Of a stretch of DNA of 24,215 bases, positions 16,525-24,215 are shown piece after piece. Both the position numbers and the translations under genes were made by a program. The stretch is from an uncultured Pedobacter sp. Its GTDB lineage: Bacteria > Bacteroidota > Bacteroidia > Sphingobacteriales > Sphingobacteriaceae. The notes under the pieces are model-generated. The model had not been told where the DNA came from. It made no database searches and worked only from the letters and a program-made list of their open reading frames with translations. Position 1 is the first letter of the stretch, and each line of letters starts with the position of its first letter. The DNA is taken from assembly GCA_946478755.1 (NCBI GenBank), contig CAMLDJ010000057.1, forward strand, positions 1 through 24,215. The letters run 5' to 3'.

Positions 16525-17724
16525 TCAGTCTCTCATCATTGGCGGAGTCATCTGCCCTTTTTGGGCAGCCTCTTTGCGCAGGTCCTGCGCTTTATTGGCC
16601 ATTACTTCGGCTGCCGCTGCCTTCCCTTGTTTTTTTAGGATCCTTTTCTTAAGGTCTGCCAGCTGGATCTTGCTGAAAAGATCCGGGTCGTTTTTCTCTA
16701 ATTGGTTGGCCCATTTCATGGCCTCATGGTAATAACGGGCTGGCGCTGTGCTTACCACATCGTTGGCAGCCGTGACTACAAAACCCGCTTTCCGGGGAAA
16801 GCTGATATCGGCCAACACGGCATCTACTTTTGCCGAGAATTTATCCCATTGATTTGCTGCGGCAAATTCGATCAGGTCTAATTGCGCTACCATGGCCACT
16901 GCCCCTACCGTAGGCTTGGCTTGCAGTTTTCTGATGGCGGCAGCAATTTCTGAGGCCGCTTTTACGTCGGTCTTTTTTTCGTAAGCTCTTTTAACCGCAT
17001 ACACAGACATGTTCATGGTACGTTCGAAATATAGGTTTACTTTATTGGCACCATATTTCTTTTCCAGTTCCGCCTTGTTGGCATACAGATATGCAAAGGC
17101 TTGCGAGGATGGGTTGTTCAGATATTTCAGCGCAAGATCCCAGTTGTGGGCTTCCAGTAAAGAAGCTTTTTCCAGGCCATCGAAATAGACTTTCGCCACA
17201 GCGCCCATTTTATCGGACTCGTAGGCTTTTTCAAGTGCTTCCAGATAAGCAATGGCAGTCCCTTCAGAATGATCACCAGAATTGAATTTTTTAGCCAGGC
17301 CAAATGCTGTGCTTTCCGGTTTCAGTGCTTTGCTGGCTTCAGCCATAAATTCAGATGAGGGCATGCTGCCTACAATCTTATGCACCACCTCACCTTCGCC
17401 ATTGATGAATAGGTAAGTAGGGTAGGCACTTACGCCATATTTATCCTTTAATGCAAGGCCTTCACCTTTTTCCATATCGTATTTCACATTGTGAAAGGTA
17501 TTGTTAAACAGATCGGCCACGTTGTCCCTGGTAAACACATCTTTGGCCATCATTTTACAAGGGCCGCACCACGAAGTGTAGGCATCAAAAAAGATAAGTT
17601 TGTTTTCTTTTTTTGCGGTGGCCAGCTGGGTTTTCCAATCGGCTTCCTTAAAAGTGATCTCGCGGTTCTGAGCCGAAGTGGAGAGGGCTGCAAGGCAGGC
17701 AAGTCCGGTTAATAGTCGTTTCAT
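16525..17724 (-). CDS. Secreted thioredoxin-family protein with long helical C-terminal domain
   Basis: This 399-residue protein has a signal peptide (about 1-19, ending TSAQ). A thioredoxin domain occupies about 20-135 with active site W52-C53-G54-P55-C56 preceded by FFDAYTS, resembling the DsbD-gamma/thioredoxin_7 type, and a probable cis-proline segment in SAYPTYLFI. The remaining 260 residues are alanine- and lysine-rich and appear helical, with TPR-like character but no repeat I can define. The gene lies 29 bp before the TlpA-like gene and 81 bp after susD, across a strong hairpin. Both redox proteins keep both active-site cysteines. The periplasmic partner is unknown. Confidence 0.9.
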   Translation of the reverse strand: MKRLLTGLACLAALSTSAQNREITFKEADWKTQLATAKKENKLIFFDAYTSWCGPCKMMAKDVFTRDNVADLFNNTFHNVKYDMEKGEGLALKDKYGVSAYPTYLFINGEGEVVHKIVGSMPSSEFMAEASKALKPESTAFGLAKKFNSGDHSEGTAIAYLEALEKAYESDKMGAVAKVYFDGLEKASLLEAHNWDLALKYLNNPSSQAFAYLYANKAELEKKYGANKVNLYFERTMNMSVYAVKRAYEKKTDVKAASEIAAAIRKLQAKPTVGAVAMVAQLDLIEFAAANQWDKFSAKVDAVLADISFPRKAGFVVTAANDVVSTAPARYYHEAMKWANQLEKNDPDLFSKIQLADLKKRILKKQGKAAAAEVMANKAQDLRKEAAQKGQMTPPMMRD

Positions 17725-17769
17725 GTTTTAGTTAGTTTTATCGTTTGCTAATTGGAGCGGAATTTAGCC

Positions 17770-17799
17770 TAAGCCCGGACCTGCAGCAGTCCGGGCTTA
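17770..17799. other. Perfect 11-bp hairpin directly after susD
   Basis: TAAGCCCGGAC (17770-17780) and GTCCGGGCTTA (17789-17799) are exact inverted repeats around an 8-nt loop, beginning 6 nt after the susD stop codon. On the minus strand no T-tract follows the stem; on the plus strand the stem is followed by ATTTTTT, so it has intrinsic-terminator form only for antisense transcription. In the sense direction it may stabilise the susCD mRNA end. Confidence 0.7.
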
Positions 17800-17805
17800 T
17801 ATTTT

Positions 17806-19332
17806 TTATAACGGATTCTGTTCTAAGTTCGGGTTCATCTGGATCTCTGTTGGCGGCAAGGGATAGATTATGCGTTTATCATCAGCAGAAATGGTTAACG
17901 GACTGGTGTTGAAGTAGTCTGTATAGTTCCTTTTCATTGGCAAGCCATTACGGAAATCATCATATGATCCGTGACCTTCCCATGCCAACTCCAGCCGGCG
18001 TTCATTTAAAGCCGCCTGGAAAATTGTCATCCCAGCTGTAGCGAGACTTGCAGTCGTCCATGCGGGTGCGGTTGCCCTTGTTCTTACTGCATTAAGTGCA
18101 GTTAAAGCGTTGACATCGTCACCTATTTTCGCCAGTGCCTCTGCTTTGTTCAGGTACATCTCGGCTAAACGCAGGTAAGGAGTTCCGCTCCGCGTGTGTG
18201 CGCTGAAGTCGAAGCCACCAGGAGGGGCAATCGGAAGGTAGTTGTATTTGTTTACTGAGTTCCGTTTCTTATCAGCAAGTGTAATGCGTTTATCAGTTTC
18301 CACCGTAAGGAAGTTTTTTCTCAGATCCCCTGGATTTTGATTTAAAATGGTGGTGTAATCTGGCGATGCTGCATATTCTCCCTGGTAAGGGTTGCCAAAC
18401 ACGTCCTTAGCGATCAGGAATTCATTGATCTTATTTCCGTTCGCATCATCATGCCTAAAGCTGAATATGGCTTCTTTGTTGGTCTTGCTGTCTATTGCAA
18501 AAGAGCTGCTGTAGGCCGTACCCTGAAGCAGGGTATATTTAGGTGAGGCAATCACCTTGTCTGCATATTCAACCGCCTTTGTGTTGTATTCATTTTGCGG
18601 ATTACCCGGTGTTCCTCCCATGTACAGGTATACACGCGATAAAAGAGCCCAGGCGGCTTCTTTGCTGGCGTAATTATTCGGATTCCCGGCCCTCGGCTGA
18701 TTCATTAATGCTGCCGCTTTTTCCAGATCCTCAATGACCTGTGCATATACCTCTCTAACGGTATTTCTTTTGGGTGCATAATCCTTGTCGACCATTGAGC
18801 TTAAGGACAAAGGTACAGCCAGTTGCGACGCGTTGTTGTCATAATAAGGGCGACCGTAAACCCTTACCATATTGAAATAAGCCAAAGCCCTCAGGAAATA
18901 ATTTTCACCTTTAAGCTGATCGTAGGCTGCACCTTGGCCATCTGTTACGGCATCAATAATTTTGTTAGCCCCAAATACGATGCGGTAAGACATTCTCCAG
19001 AAGGAGGTAGTTACGCCCTGGGCCGGTGAATTATTAAAAATGTACCCGTCATTTCTGCTTTGTGGATAAGCCTGTGTAACGGATAGCAGGTTATTACCTT
19101 TCAGTTCACTTAGGTTGAACCAGTTCATAGCATATTGGCTGTCTCCGGCCGACTGGCTAACCAGCAGGGCATAGTTTCCGTTTGTCGCTACAGCCAATCC
19201 ATCAAGGGTAGTTAACAGTTCCTTGTCTGGTTTGTCGTTAAAAGGCCGTATGTTTTCGTCGATTGATTTTTTGCAGCCAGGCAATACAATTGCTGCAAAA
19301 CATATAAATGCGGATAGTATGTACTTTTTCAT
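17806..19332 (-). CDS. SusD/RagB-family nutrient-binding outer membrane lipoprotein
   Basis: This 508-residue lipoprotein has lipobox VLPGC (Cys20), an N-terminal helical region with LRALAYFNMVRVYGRPYY, and the C-terminal SusD block: YLRLAEMYLNKAEALAKIG, NERRLELAWEGHGSYDDFR and IYPLPPTEIQMNPNLEQNPL. It pairs with the SusC whose stop lies 10 bp upstream. Family assignment is secure. With no glycosidase in this operon, the ligand may not be a polysaccharide; RagB-type members include oligopeptide binders. Confidence 0.95.
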   Translation of the reverse strand: MKKYILSAFICFAAIVLPGCKKSIDENIRPFNDKPDKELLTTLDGLAVATNGNYALLVSQSAGDSQYAMNWFNLSELKGNNLLSVTQAYPQSRNDGYIFNNSPAQGVTTSFWRMSYRIVFGANKIIDAVTDGQGAAYDQLKGENYFLRALAYFNMVRVYGRPYYDNNASQLAVPLSLSSMVDKDYAPKRNTVREVYAQVIEDLEKAAALMNQPRAGNPNNYASKEAAWALLSRVYLYMGGTPGNPQNEYNTKAVEYADKVIASPKYTLLQGTAYSSSFAIDSKTNKEAIFSFRHDDANGNKINEFLIAKDVFGNPYQGEYAASPDYTTILNQNPGDLRKNFLTVETDKRITLADKKRNSVNKYNYLPIAPPGGFDFSAHTRSGTPYLRLAEMYLNKAEALAKIGDDVNALTALNAVRTRATAPAWTTASLATAGMTIFQAALNERRLELAWEGHGSYDDFRNGLPMKRNYTDYFNTSPLTISADDKRIIYPLPPTEIQMNPNLEQNPL

Positions 19333-19342
19333 GGTCTGCTCT

Positions 19343-22300
19343 TTAAAATGTTAACTGTAAACCCAATAGGAACTTGCGGCTGGCACCATAGCCGGCACTT
19401 ACGCCATAATTGTTCTGATCTCCCGCCAGTACACCTTCCGGATCAGATCCATAAAAGGTCTTTTTGGTAAAAATGAATAAGTTGTCGCCGCTCAGGTAAA
19501 TGTTTGCCCTGTTTAATTTAGCCTTATTGATCAGTGTAGCAGGTAGGGAATAGCTTAATCTTACATTACGCACCCGGATGTGGCTGGCGTCTTCCCAAAA
19601 CCGGGAACTGCCTTGATCCGCCCCGTCTAACCGTCCACGATAGATCATGGGCTCCGTAGCCTTGTCGCCCGGTTTTTCCCATATCGATTGTCCGCTGGCC
19701 GGTTTAATCTGGTTGTTTTTTAAGACATTATTTCCCTCGGATGAAAAGTAGGTACTTCTGGAATTGTTGTATACCACATAATCCGCTGCAAAGTTTAACA
19801 ACACCGACAATTCAAAGCCGCTGTATCCGAATGTATTTAACATACCGCCGTAGTATTTCGGGGTAGAGTTGCCAATCAGGTGGAATTGTGCGGCCAGCAC
19901 ATCGCCTGATAAACCGGCCGATACCGCATCATAGCTGTTTACGATTTTACTGGTATAAGAATTTGTAGCGGCATCAAATTCAAGGCGTTCAAATTGCGGC
20001 ATACCGGTCTGGGCATCTACGCCCATCCATTTAAAGGCATGTACGCTGTTGATATTATCTCCTTCCTTAATGACTCCTGAATTTCCCCAAATTAGAGAAC
20101 CATTGTATAATTTCTCTACCTTGTTTCTATTGTACGTAACATTCAGCCCGGTTTCCCAGGTAAAATTTCCCCTAAGGTTTTTGCTGGAAAGGACGAGCTC
20201 GACCCCATTGTTAACCATAGCGCCGATATTCTGGTATTGACTGGGTACACCCAGCAATGCAGAAGTTCCGACCTTCTGGATCAGATCCGTGTTACGCTTT
20301 CTATATACGTCAACAGATAAGGTGATCCTGTTAAACAAGCCCATATCAATTCCTAAATTCCTCACATAGGCACGCTCCCAGGTAATGTCCCTGTTAGCCA
20401 GTTGGTTGATAATGGCCGCAGGGTCTCCTCCATATTGATAATTAAAATTGTAAAAGCTTTCCGTCAGGAAATCTTCTCCGGCCACTTTTCCACTTGTACC
20501 GTAACTGGCCCTGATTTTCAGATTGGTCAGGTAGTTATTGTCACGCAAAAATTGTTCATTACTGGCCAGCCATGCGCCACTTACAGAATAAAAATGACCT
20601 GCTCTGTTGTCTATCCCAAAATTGGTAGAATAGTCCATCCGGTAAGAAGAATTGACGAAATAACGTTCATCGTAATTGTAACCGCCTTCTGCAAAAAGTG
20701 AATAAAAGGCCCTCACATAACGCTCCCCTCTAAAGGATTTGCCTGAATAGGTGTTCCAGACTTCCGATGCAGCAGATGGAACTTTAACACCGGTAGGCAT
20801 ATTTCTCACCGCAAGTGCATTAAATTCAGAACCACTTTTGTTGTATTCGAATCCACCCAAGCCGCTCAGGCCATGAAGTCCGTACTGTTTGCGTGCAGTA
20901 AGCAGGTTAGAGGTCATGAAAGAGTAGGAATTATTTTTGTTTTGCGCCAATCTTCCCTTGTCGGCAAGTCCGGTCAGCGACAAACGATCCTGATAATCAT
21001 CAATATTGATGAATGTCGTATTGTAAGAATTATTCGACGATACAGTTAGCCAGTCAAACACTTTGTATTTTGCGGAGAACACCCCAAGCACCTGTTGTGT
21101 TTTGGTGACGTTGCTGTTGTAAGGGAGGTCGTAAACCGGGTTTTGGTAGGGGTTGCCCAAGGCATCTACACCCAATACTTTTTTAGGAATGCCGTCGTCA
21201 CTATCCAACGTAAACCATGGTAACAGATAAAGACCACCTAATCCACCAATCGGGCTCCTGTTCCCCCTGTCAAAGATGGTGCTCAGGTTGGCATTCAGGC
21301 TCAATTTACTGGTGATGTTATGTTCCAGATTCAGTTTAAAGCTGTTTCTTAACAGGTCGTTCCCTTTTAATGGTCCCTGCTCATCGTAACGGTTGGCTCC
21401 AAAATAATACCTTGTTTTTTCTGATCCGCCTGAAAGGCCAATATCTACCGTCTTCATCAAAGCATCCCGGTAAAGTTGGTTGTTCCAGTCTGTATAGGTA
21501 CCTAAAACCGATGCAGCTGGCAGGTATTTCGTAAGATAGGCCTCTTGAGTTAATCCTTCATTTTTTAGCGCAAAGGAGTTCAATAACATTTTACGCTGAT
21601 AGTCATACAGCTCCTGGGTGTTCATGAACTCTATTTTCCCCAGGTACCTTTTGCTAACACCAAAACTGCTATTGATATCAAGCTTCGTACTTCCCGCCAC
21701 GCCCTTTTTGGTGGTGATCACCAATACGCCCTGGCTTGCCCTTGAACCATATATGGCCGTTGATGCCGCATCTTTCAATAAGGTTATGGTCTCTATATCT
21801 GTTGATGAAACGATATCACTTGGGTAGGCTACATCCGAATAAATGATCCCATCAACCACTATTAAGGGGTTCAGGTTATTGCTTACCCGAAGATTCGTGT
21901 TGGTAATGGGCAATGTACCTTGTCCACGCACCACAAAAGATGCTTTATTGTTCGGATCGCCGGAAGGTTCGGTGATGTACATCCCAGCTACTTTTCCTTT
22001 TAGCAGTGAAACCAGGTTGTTGGTGGTTACGCCTTCCAGTTGTCTGGCATTAAAAGTTTGCAGTGCACCAGTAATTTCACTGGCTTTCTTCGTGCTGTAA
22101 CCCACTACCACCGCTTCCTGCAGCTGTGCAATAGCAACGTTTAAAACAATGTTAATTTCGCTATTATCGTTCTCCTCTACTACTTTTTCTATACGTTTAC
22201 TCTGAAATCCGATAGAGCTGAATACGATGCGATAAGTTCCTGGTGTAAGATTCAGGGTGAAATAACCATTGGCATCCGTAATGGCCATGGTATTTGTTCC

Positions 22301-22726
22301 ATCCACTTTTACGGATACATCAGGAATGGGTGCCTTGCCATCTGTTACCCTACCGCGGACTTTTTTTGGTGCTTCGGGACTATTGCTTCGCTCGCTTGCA
22401 GCCGACTTTGGTTTAATGATAACCGTTCTGTTCACAATGACAAAGGTTAAAGGCTGGTTGCTTAAAGTTTGCTGCAAGGCCTGGTCTACCGTTACATTTC
22501 TTAGCGAAAGATTTATTTTGGCTGGATTGCTTCGAAGCAGGTCTACCTTATAGAAAAAAGAATAGCCACTTTGTTGCTCGATCTTTTTAATAACGCTTTC
22601 CAGGCTTGCGTTTTTTTCACTCAAGCTAATGCTCTGGCTAAATGCTACTGCGTTTGCCTGGAAACTGATGATGAGTAAGCATATAATTAATTTCATGACC
22701 CTGAGTGTGTCTAAAATTTTATTCAT
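19343..22726 (-). CDS. SusC/RagA-family TonB-dependent receptor with N-terminal STN signalling domain
   Basis: This 1127-residue outer membrane receptor is read from the ATG at 22726; the frame extends upstream to a TTG at 22780, which is not preferred. The signal peptide (about 1-31) ends AVAFSQ. Then come an STN (secretin and TonB N-terminus) domain (about 36-86, SLESVIKKIEQQSGYSFFYK), a carboxypeptidase-regulatory-like sandwich (about 100-195), a TonB-box-like EAVVVGYS near 204, the plug (LIVVDGIIYSD), and a barrel ending LLGLQLTF. STN domains of such receptors contact FecR in the periplasm, and fecR lies 177 bp upstream, so import and signalling are probably coupled. susD follows after 10 bp. 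Confidence 0.95.
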   Translation of the reverse strand: MNKILDTLRVMKLIICLLIISFQANAVAFSQSISLSEKNASLESVIKKIEQQSGYSFFYKVDLLRSNPAKINLSLRNVTVDQALQQTLSNQPLTFVIVNRTVIIKPKSAASERSNSPEAPKKVRGRVTDGKAPIPDVSVKVDGTNTMAITDANGYFTLNLTPGTYRIVFSSIGFQSKRIEKVVEENDNSEINIVLNVAIAQLQEAVVVGYSTKKASEITGALQTFNARQLEGVTTNNLVSLLKGKVAGMYITEPSGDPNNKASFVVRGQGTLPITNTNLRVSNNLNPLIVVDGIIYSDVAYPSDIVSSTDIETITLLKDAASTAIYGSRASQGVLVITTKKGVAGSTKLDINSSFGVSKRYLGKIEFMNTQELYDYQRKMLLNSFALKNEGLTQEAYLTKYLPAASVLGTYTDWNNQLYRDALMKTVDIGLSGGSEKTRYYFGANRYDEQGPLKGNDLLRNSFKLNLEHNITSKLSLNANLSTIFDRGNRSPIGGLGGLYLLPWFTLDSDDGIPKKVLGVDALGNPYQNPVYDLPYNSNVTKTQQVLGVFSAKYKVFDWLTVSSNNSYNTTFINIDDYQDRLSLTGLADKGRLAQNKNNSYSFMTSNLLTARKQYGLHGLSGLGGFEYNKSGSEFNALAVRNMPTGVKVPSAASEVWNTYSGKSFRGERYVRAFYSLFAEGGYNYDERYFVNSSYRMDYSTNFGIDNRAGHFYSVSGAWLASNEQFLRDNNYLTNLKIRASYGTSGKVAGEDFLTESFYNFNYQYGGDPAAIINQLANRDITWERAYVRNLGIDMGLFNRITLSVDVYRKRNTDLIQKVGTSALLGVPSQYQNIGAMVNNGVELVLSSKNLRGNFTWETGLNVTYNRNKVEKLYNGSLIWGNSGVIKEGDNINSVHAFKWMGVDAQTGMPQFERLEFDAATNSYTSKIVNSYDAVSAGLSGDVLAAQFHLIGNSTPKYYGGMLNTFGYSGFELSVLLNFAADYVVYNNSRSTYFSSEGNNVLKNNQIKPASGQSIWEKPGDKATEPMIYRGRLDGADQGSSRFWEDASHIRVRNVRLSYSLPATLINKAKLNRANIYLSGDNLFIFTKKTFYGSDPEGVLAGDQNNYGVSAGYGASRKFLLGLQLTF

Positions 22727-22832
22727 ATTTTTGTTTGGTTTAGTCGTGGCAATGCCGTTTCCCTTCTTAGAGATTCGCAAGCCCGATGTTGGGTTGATAA
22801 TTTAATGTGGTCTTTCCCGATTTCATTTTTTA

Positions 22833-22893
22833 TTTACCTGGAACTTAAGTCCGGGGGTGCTCGTAACACTTCCGGCTTTTTTTTTCAGGTAAA
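22833..22893 (-). promoter_or_regulatory. Long inverted repeat in the fecR-susC gap
   Basis: TTTACCTG (22833-22840) and CAGGTAAA (22886-22893) pair exactly. Inside, a second stem with CCGG arms (near 22851-22854 and 22872-22875) encloses a small GTG/CAC stem. The 123-bp region between 22781 and 22903 must also hold any susC promoter read by the sigma factor. The structure may be a leader hairpin or operator. Confidence 0.4.
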
Positions 22894-22903
22894 ATCTGTT
22901 TTG

Positions 22904-24070
22904 TTATGATTTTACAATAAGCGTTCTCCCTTCTATTTTAAAGTTAATACCATTGGTTTCAAATATTTTCTGCAGATCAGTCAGACTCATGTTTCTTGGA
23001 ACTCTGAAGTGAAAAAGATCAGTGGAGGGTTTACTTTCAAAGGTCACATCAACATTGTACCAGCGGGAAAGCTGCCTCATGATACTACCCAGATCTGCTT
23101 CATTGAACTGGAAATAGCCATTTTTCCAGGCTACGGTTTCCTCTGTATCAACGGTGTGAACGTTTAAGCTGTTGCTGCGTAACAAAGCTTGCTGCCCAGG
23201 TTTCAGCACATGGCCTTCGTCCGGAGTTCCAAAAACGGAAACCTGCACAGATCCTTCTAAAAGTGTCGTTTTTGTTGCACCTTCATCGGTATAACTGTTT
23301 ACGTTGAAATGCGTCCCCAATACCTGGACTTCCTGTCTGTCTGTGGCTACAATAAAGGGATGTGCTTTGTCTTTTGCTACTTCAAAATAAGCCTCGCCCG
23401 ACAATTCAACCCGGCGTTGTTTACCATTAAAAACGGCAGGATACTTTAACGAAGATGCGGCATTGAGCCATATTTTTGTGCCATCGGGCAAATTTACCTG
23501 ATATTGCCCGCCACGCGGTGTCGCTATGGTATTGTAAGCTAAATGACCTGTGCTTTGATCTTTCTGGTCTTTTAATAGATCATAATCCAATTGCCCGTCC
23601 TGAGTTTTACGGATCACGATCCCCGTCTGGCGCGCAATTTCTCCTTCGGTGGCACTATCCAAAGTGATTACTTTTCCATTAGATAACGTTAATATCGCTT
23701 TATTTGTTCCCGGAGCAATATTAGCGACTCTTTCTGTATTCCGATCTGTAACCGGATTTCGAGAAGTATAAAAGTAAAGGGCCGCACTTAAGGCAATTGC
23801 GATCGAGGCTGCTGCGGCATAGCGGTACCAGCCGATTTTTTTAATTACAGGTTTGGTGTGTTGACCTAATATGTCGTTCAATATGCCTTCTGGATTATTG
23901 AGGGGACGCAGCTCAGCCATATTTATTGTATTCCAGGTACCATCAAGCATACCCGCAATTTGCGGATCTCCGGGGTTTGCTGCCAGGATGGAAAACAGTT
24001 CTGCGCGCTCGTCTTCGGTACAGGTGTCTTCTATATATCGCTGATATAAATGTTCTAATCTTACACTCAT
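22904..24070 (-). CDS. fecR: FecR-family anti-sigma factor
   Basis: This 388-residue single-pass membrane protein carries an N-terminal cytosolic segment (about 1-75, MSVRLEHLYQRYIEDTCTEDE) that would bind the ECF sigma factor, a transmembrane helix (about 80-101, YAAAASIAIALSAALYFY), a periplasmic FecR beta domain (about 170-285, with LPDGTKIWLNAASSLKYP and VELSGEAYFEVAKD), and a C-terminal DUF4974/STN-like domain (about 320-388, NVDVTFES...GINFKIEGRTLIVK). It relays receptor occupancy from the STN domain of the adjacent SusC to a sigma factor whose likely tail lies directly upstream. Length and order are normal for Bacteroidota FecR. Confidence 0.94.
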   Translation of the reverse strand: MSVRLEHLYQRYIEDTCTEDERAELFSILAANPGDPQIAGMLDGTWNTINMAELRPLNNPEGILNDILGQHTKPVIKKIGWYRYAAAASIAIALSAALYFYTSRNPVTDRNTERVANIAPGTNKAILTLSNGKVITLDSATEGEIARQTGIVIRKTQDGQLDYDLLKDQKDQSTGHLAYNTIATPRGGQYQVNLPDGTKIWLNAASSLKYPAVFNGKQRRVELSGEAYFEVAKDKAHPFIVATDRQEVQVLGTHFNVNSYTDEGATKTTLLEGSVQVSVFGTPDEGHVLKPGQQALLRSNSLNVHTVDTEETVAWKNGYFQFNEADLGSIMRQLSRWYNVDVTFESKPSTDLFHFRVPRNMSLTDLQKIFETNGINFKIEGRTLIVKS

Positions 24071-24105
24071 GGCTAGGATGTTTTATGCTCCTTTGTTATA
24101 TAGAC

Positions 24106-24121
24106 CCCCGGGAAAGCGGGG
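24106..24121. other. Short hairpin between the sigma factor and fecR
   Basis: CCCCG (24106-24110) and CGGGG (24117-24121) flank a 6-nt loop, in the 77-bp gap between the sigma-factor stop and the fecR start. There is no T-tract in the minus direction. It is small, and could be chance. Confidence 0.25.
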
Positions 24122-24147
24122 AGGAGTAATGGGAAACAAAAAAAAGA

Positions 24148-24215
24148 TTAATTTCTTTCGGCAAGGAAAGACATCAGGATCACCATCACCGCAATGTCGG
24201 TATGGGTGCTTACAT
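24148..24215 (-). CDS. C-terminal tail of a probable ECF sigma factor (truncated by the window edge)
   Basis: An open frame enters from the window edge and ends at TAA 24148-24150, giving the last 21 residues: VSTHTDIAVMVILMSFLAER and a final N. A hydrophobic tail of this kind, one or two dozen residues after the last helix-turn-helix, is typical of the Bacteroidota sigma-70 factors encoded directly before fecR. The gap of 77 bp to fecR and the same strand fit that order. The DNA-binding regions lie outside the window, so the identity rests on the tail and on context. Confidence 0.55.
   Translation of the reverse strand, partial: VSTHTDIAVMVILMSFLAERN

Noticed and set aside
15335..17724. The two WCGPC proteins as a duplicated pair
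   Set aside because: Domain order is reversed: thioredoxin fold at the N-terminus in one and at the C-terminus in the other, with unrelated remaining parts.
22727..22780. TTG start adding 18 residues to the STN-bearing SusC
   Set aside because: The ATG at 22726 gives a normal long signal peptide, and the extension is basic and polar and adds nothing to it.
1..24215. CRISPR array, tRNA, rRNA or prophage genes
   Set aside because: No regularly spaced identical repeats, cloverleaf patterns, rRNA-like stretches or phage structural genes were seen on either strand.

Overview
The window looks like chromosomal DNA of a Bacteroidota bacterium, most likely a Sphingobacteriaceae member close to Pedobacter or Mucilaginibacter. 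The evidence is two SusC/SusD pairs, a FecR anti-sigma factor with its STN-bearing SusC, a 7TM-DISM receptor, many lipoproteins and SPI signal peptides ending in AQ, A+T-rich intergenic DNA, and weak or absent Shine-Dalgarno sequences. No tRNA, rRNA, CRISPR array or intact insertion sequence was seen.

The plus-strand half (about 397-13440) is a polysaccharide utilization locus. It opens with an unusual membrane regulator: a 7TM-DISM sensor fused through a coiled coil to the zinc-ribbon and helix-turn-helix part of an IS1595-type transposase. A 286-bp regulatory gap follows, holding a pair of 20-bp direct repeats and a perfect 18-bp palindrome. Next come susC, susD, a PKD-containing surface lipoprotein, a GH30 lipoprotein, a second secreted GH30 and a GH3 beta-glucosidase. 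GH30 plus GH3 with a SusCD pair resembles known loci for beta-1,6-glucan (fungal wall glucan, pustulan) or for the beta-1,6 branches of laminarin. In the model, the surface lipoprotein enzyme cuts the glucan, SusCD imports the oligosaccharides, and periplasmic GH30 and GH3 finish to glucose.

The minus-strand half is read right to left, from about 24215 down to 14796. It begins with the tail of what is probably an ECF sigma factor, then fecR, a SusC with an N-terminal STN signalling domain, susD, two secreted thioredoxin-fold proteins (both WCGPC) and a secreted SRPBCC-fold protein. A strong bidirectional intrinsic terminator at 14665-14707 closes it. This is a sigma/anti-sigma-controlled importer with redox partners and no glycosidase, so its ligand cannot be read from the sequence.

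Between the two halves lie two small minus-strand VOC (glyoxalase-fold) genes with their own likely promoter, plus a short unassigned coding-like stretch. Positions 1-396 hold only degenerate 23-24-bp repeats resembling the end of an IS21-family element. Hairpins occur in several intercistronic gaps of both operons, between the importer/binding-protein genes and the enzyme genes.
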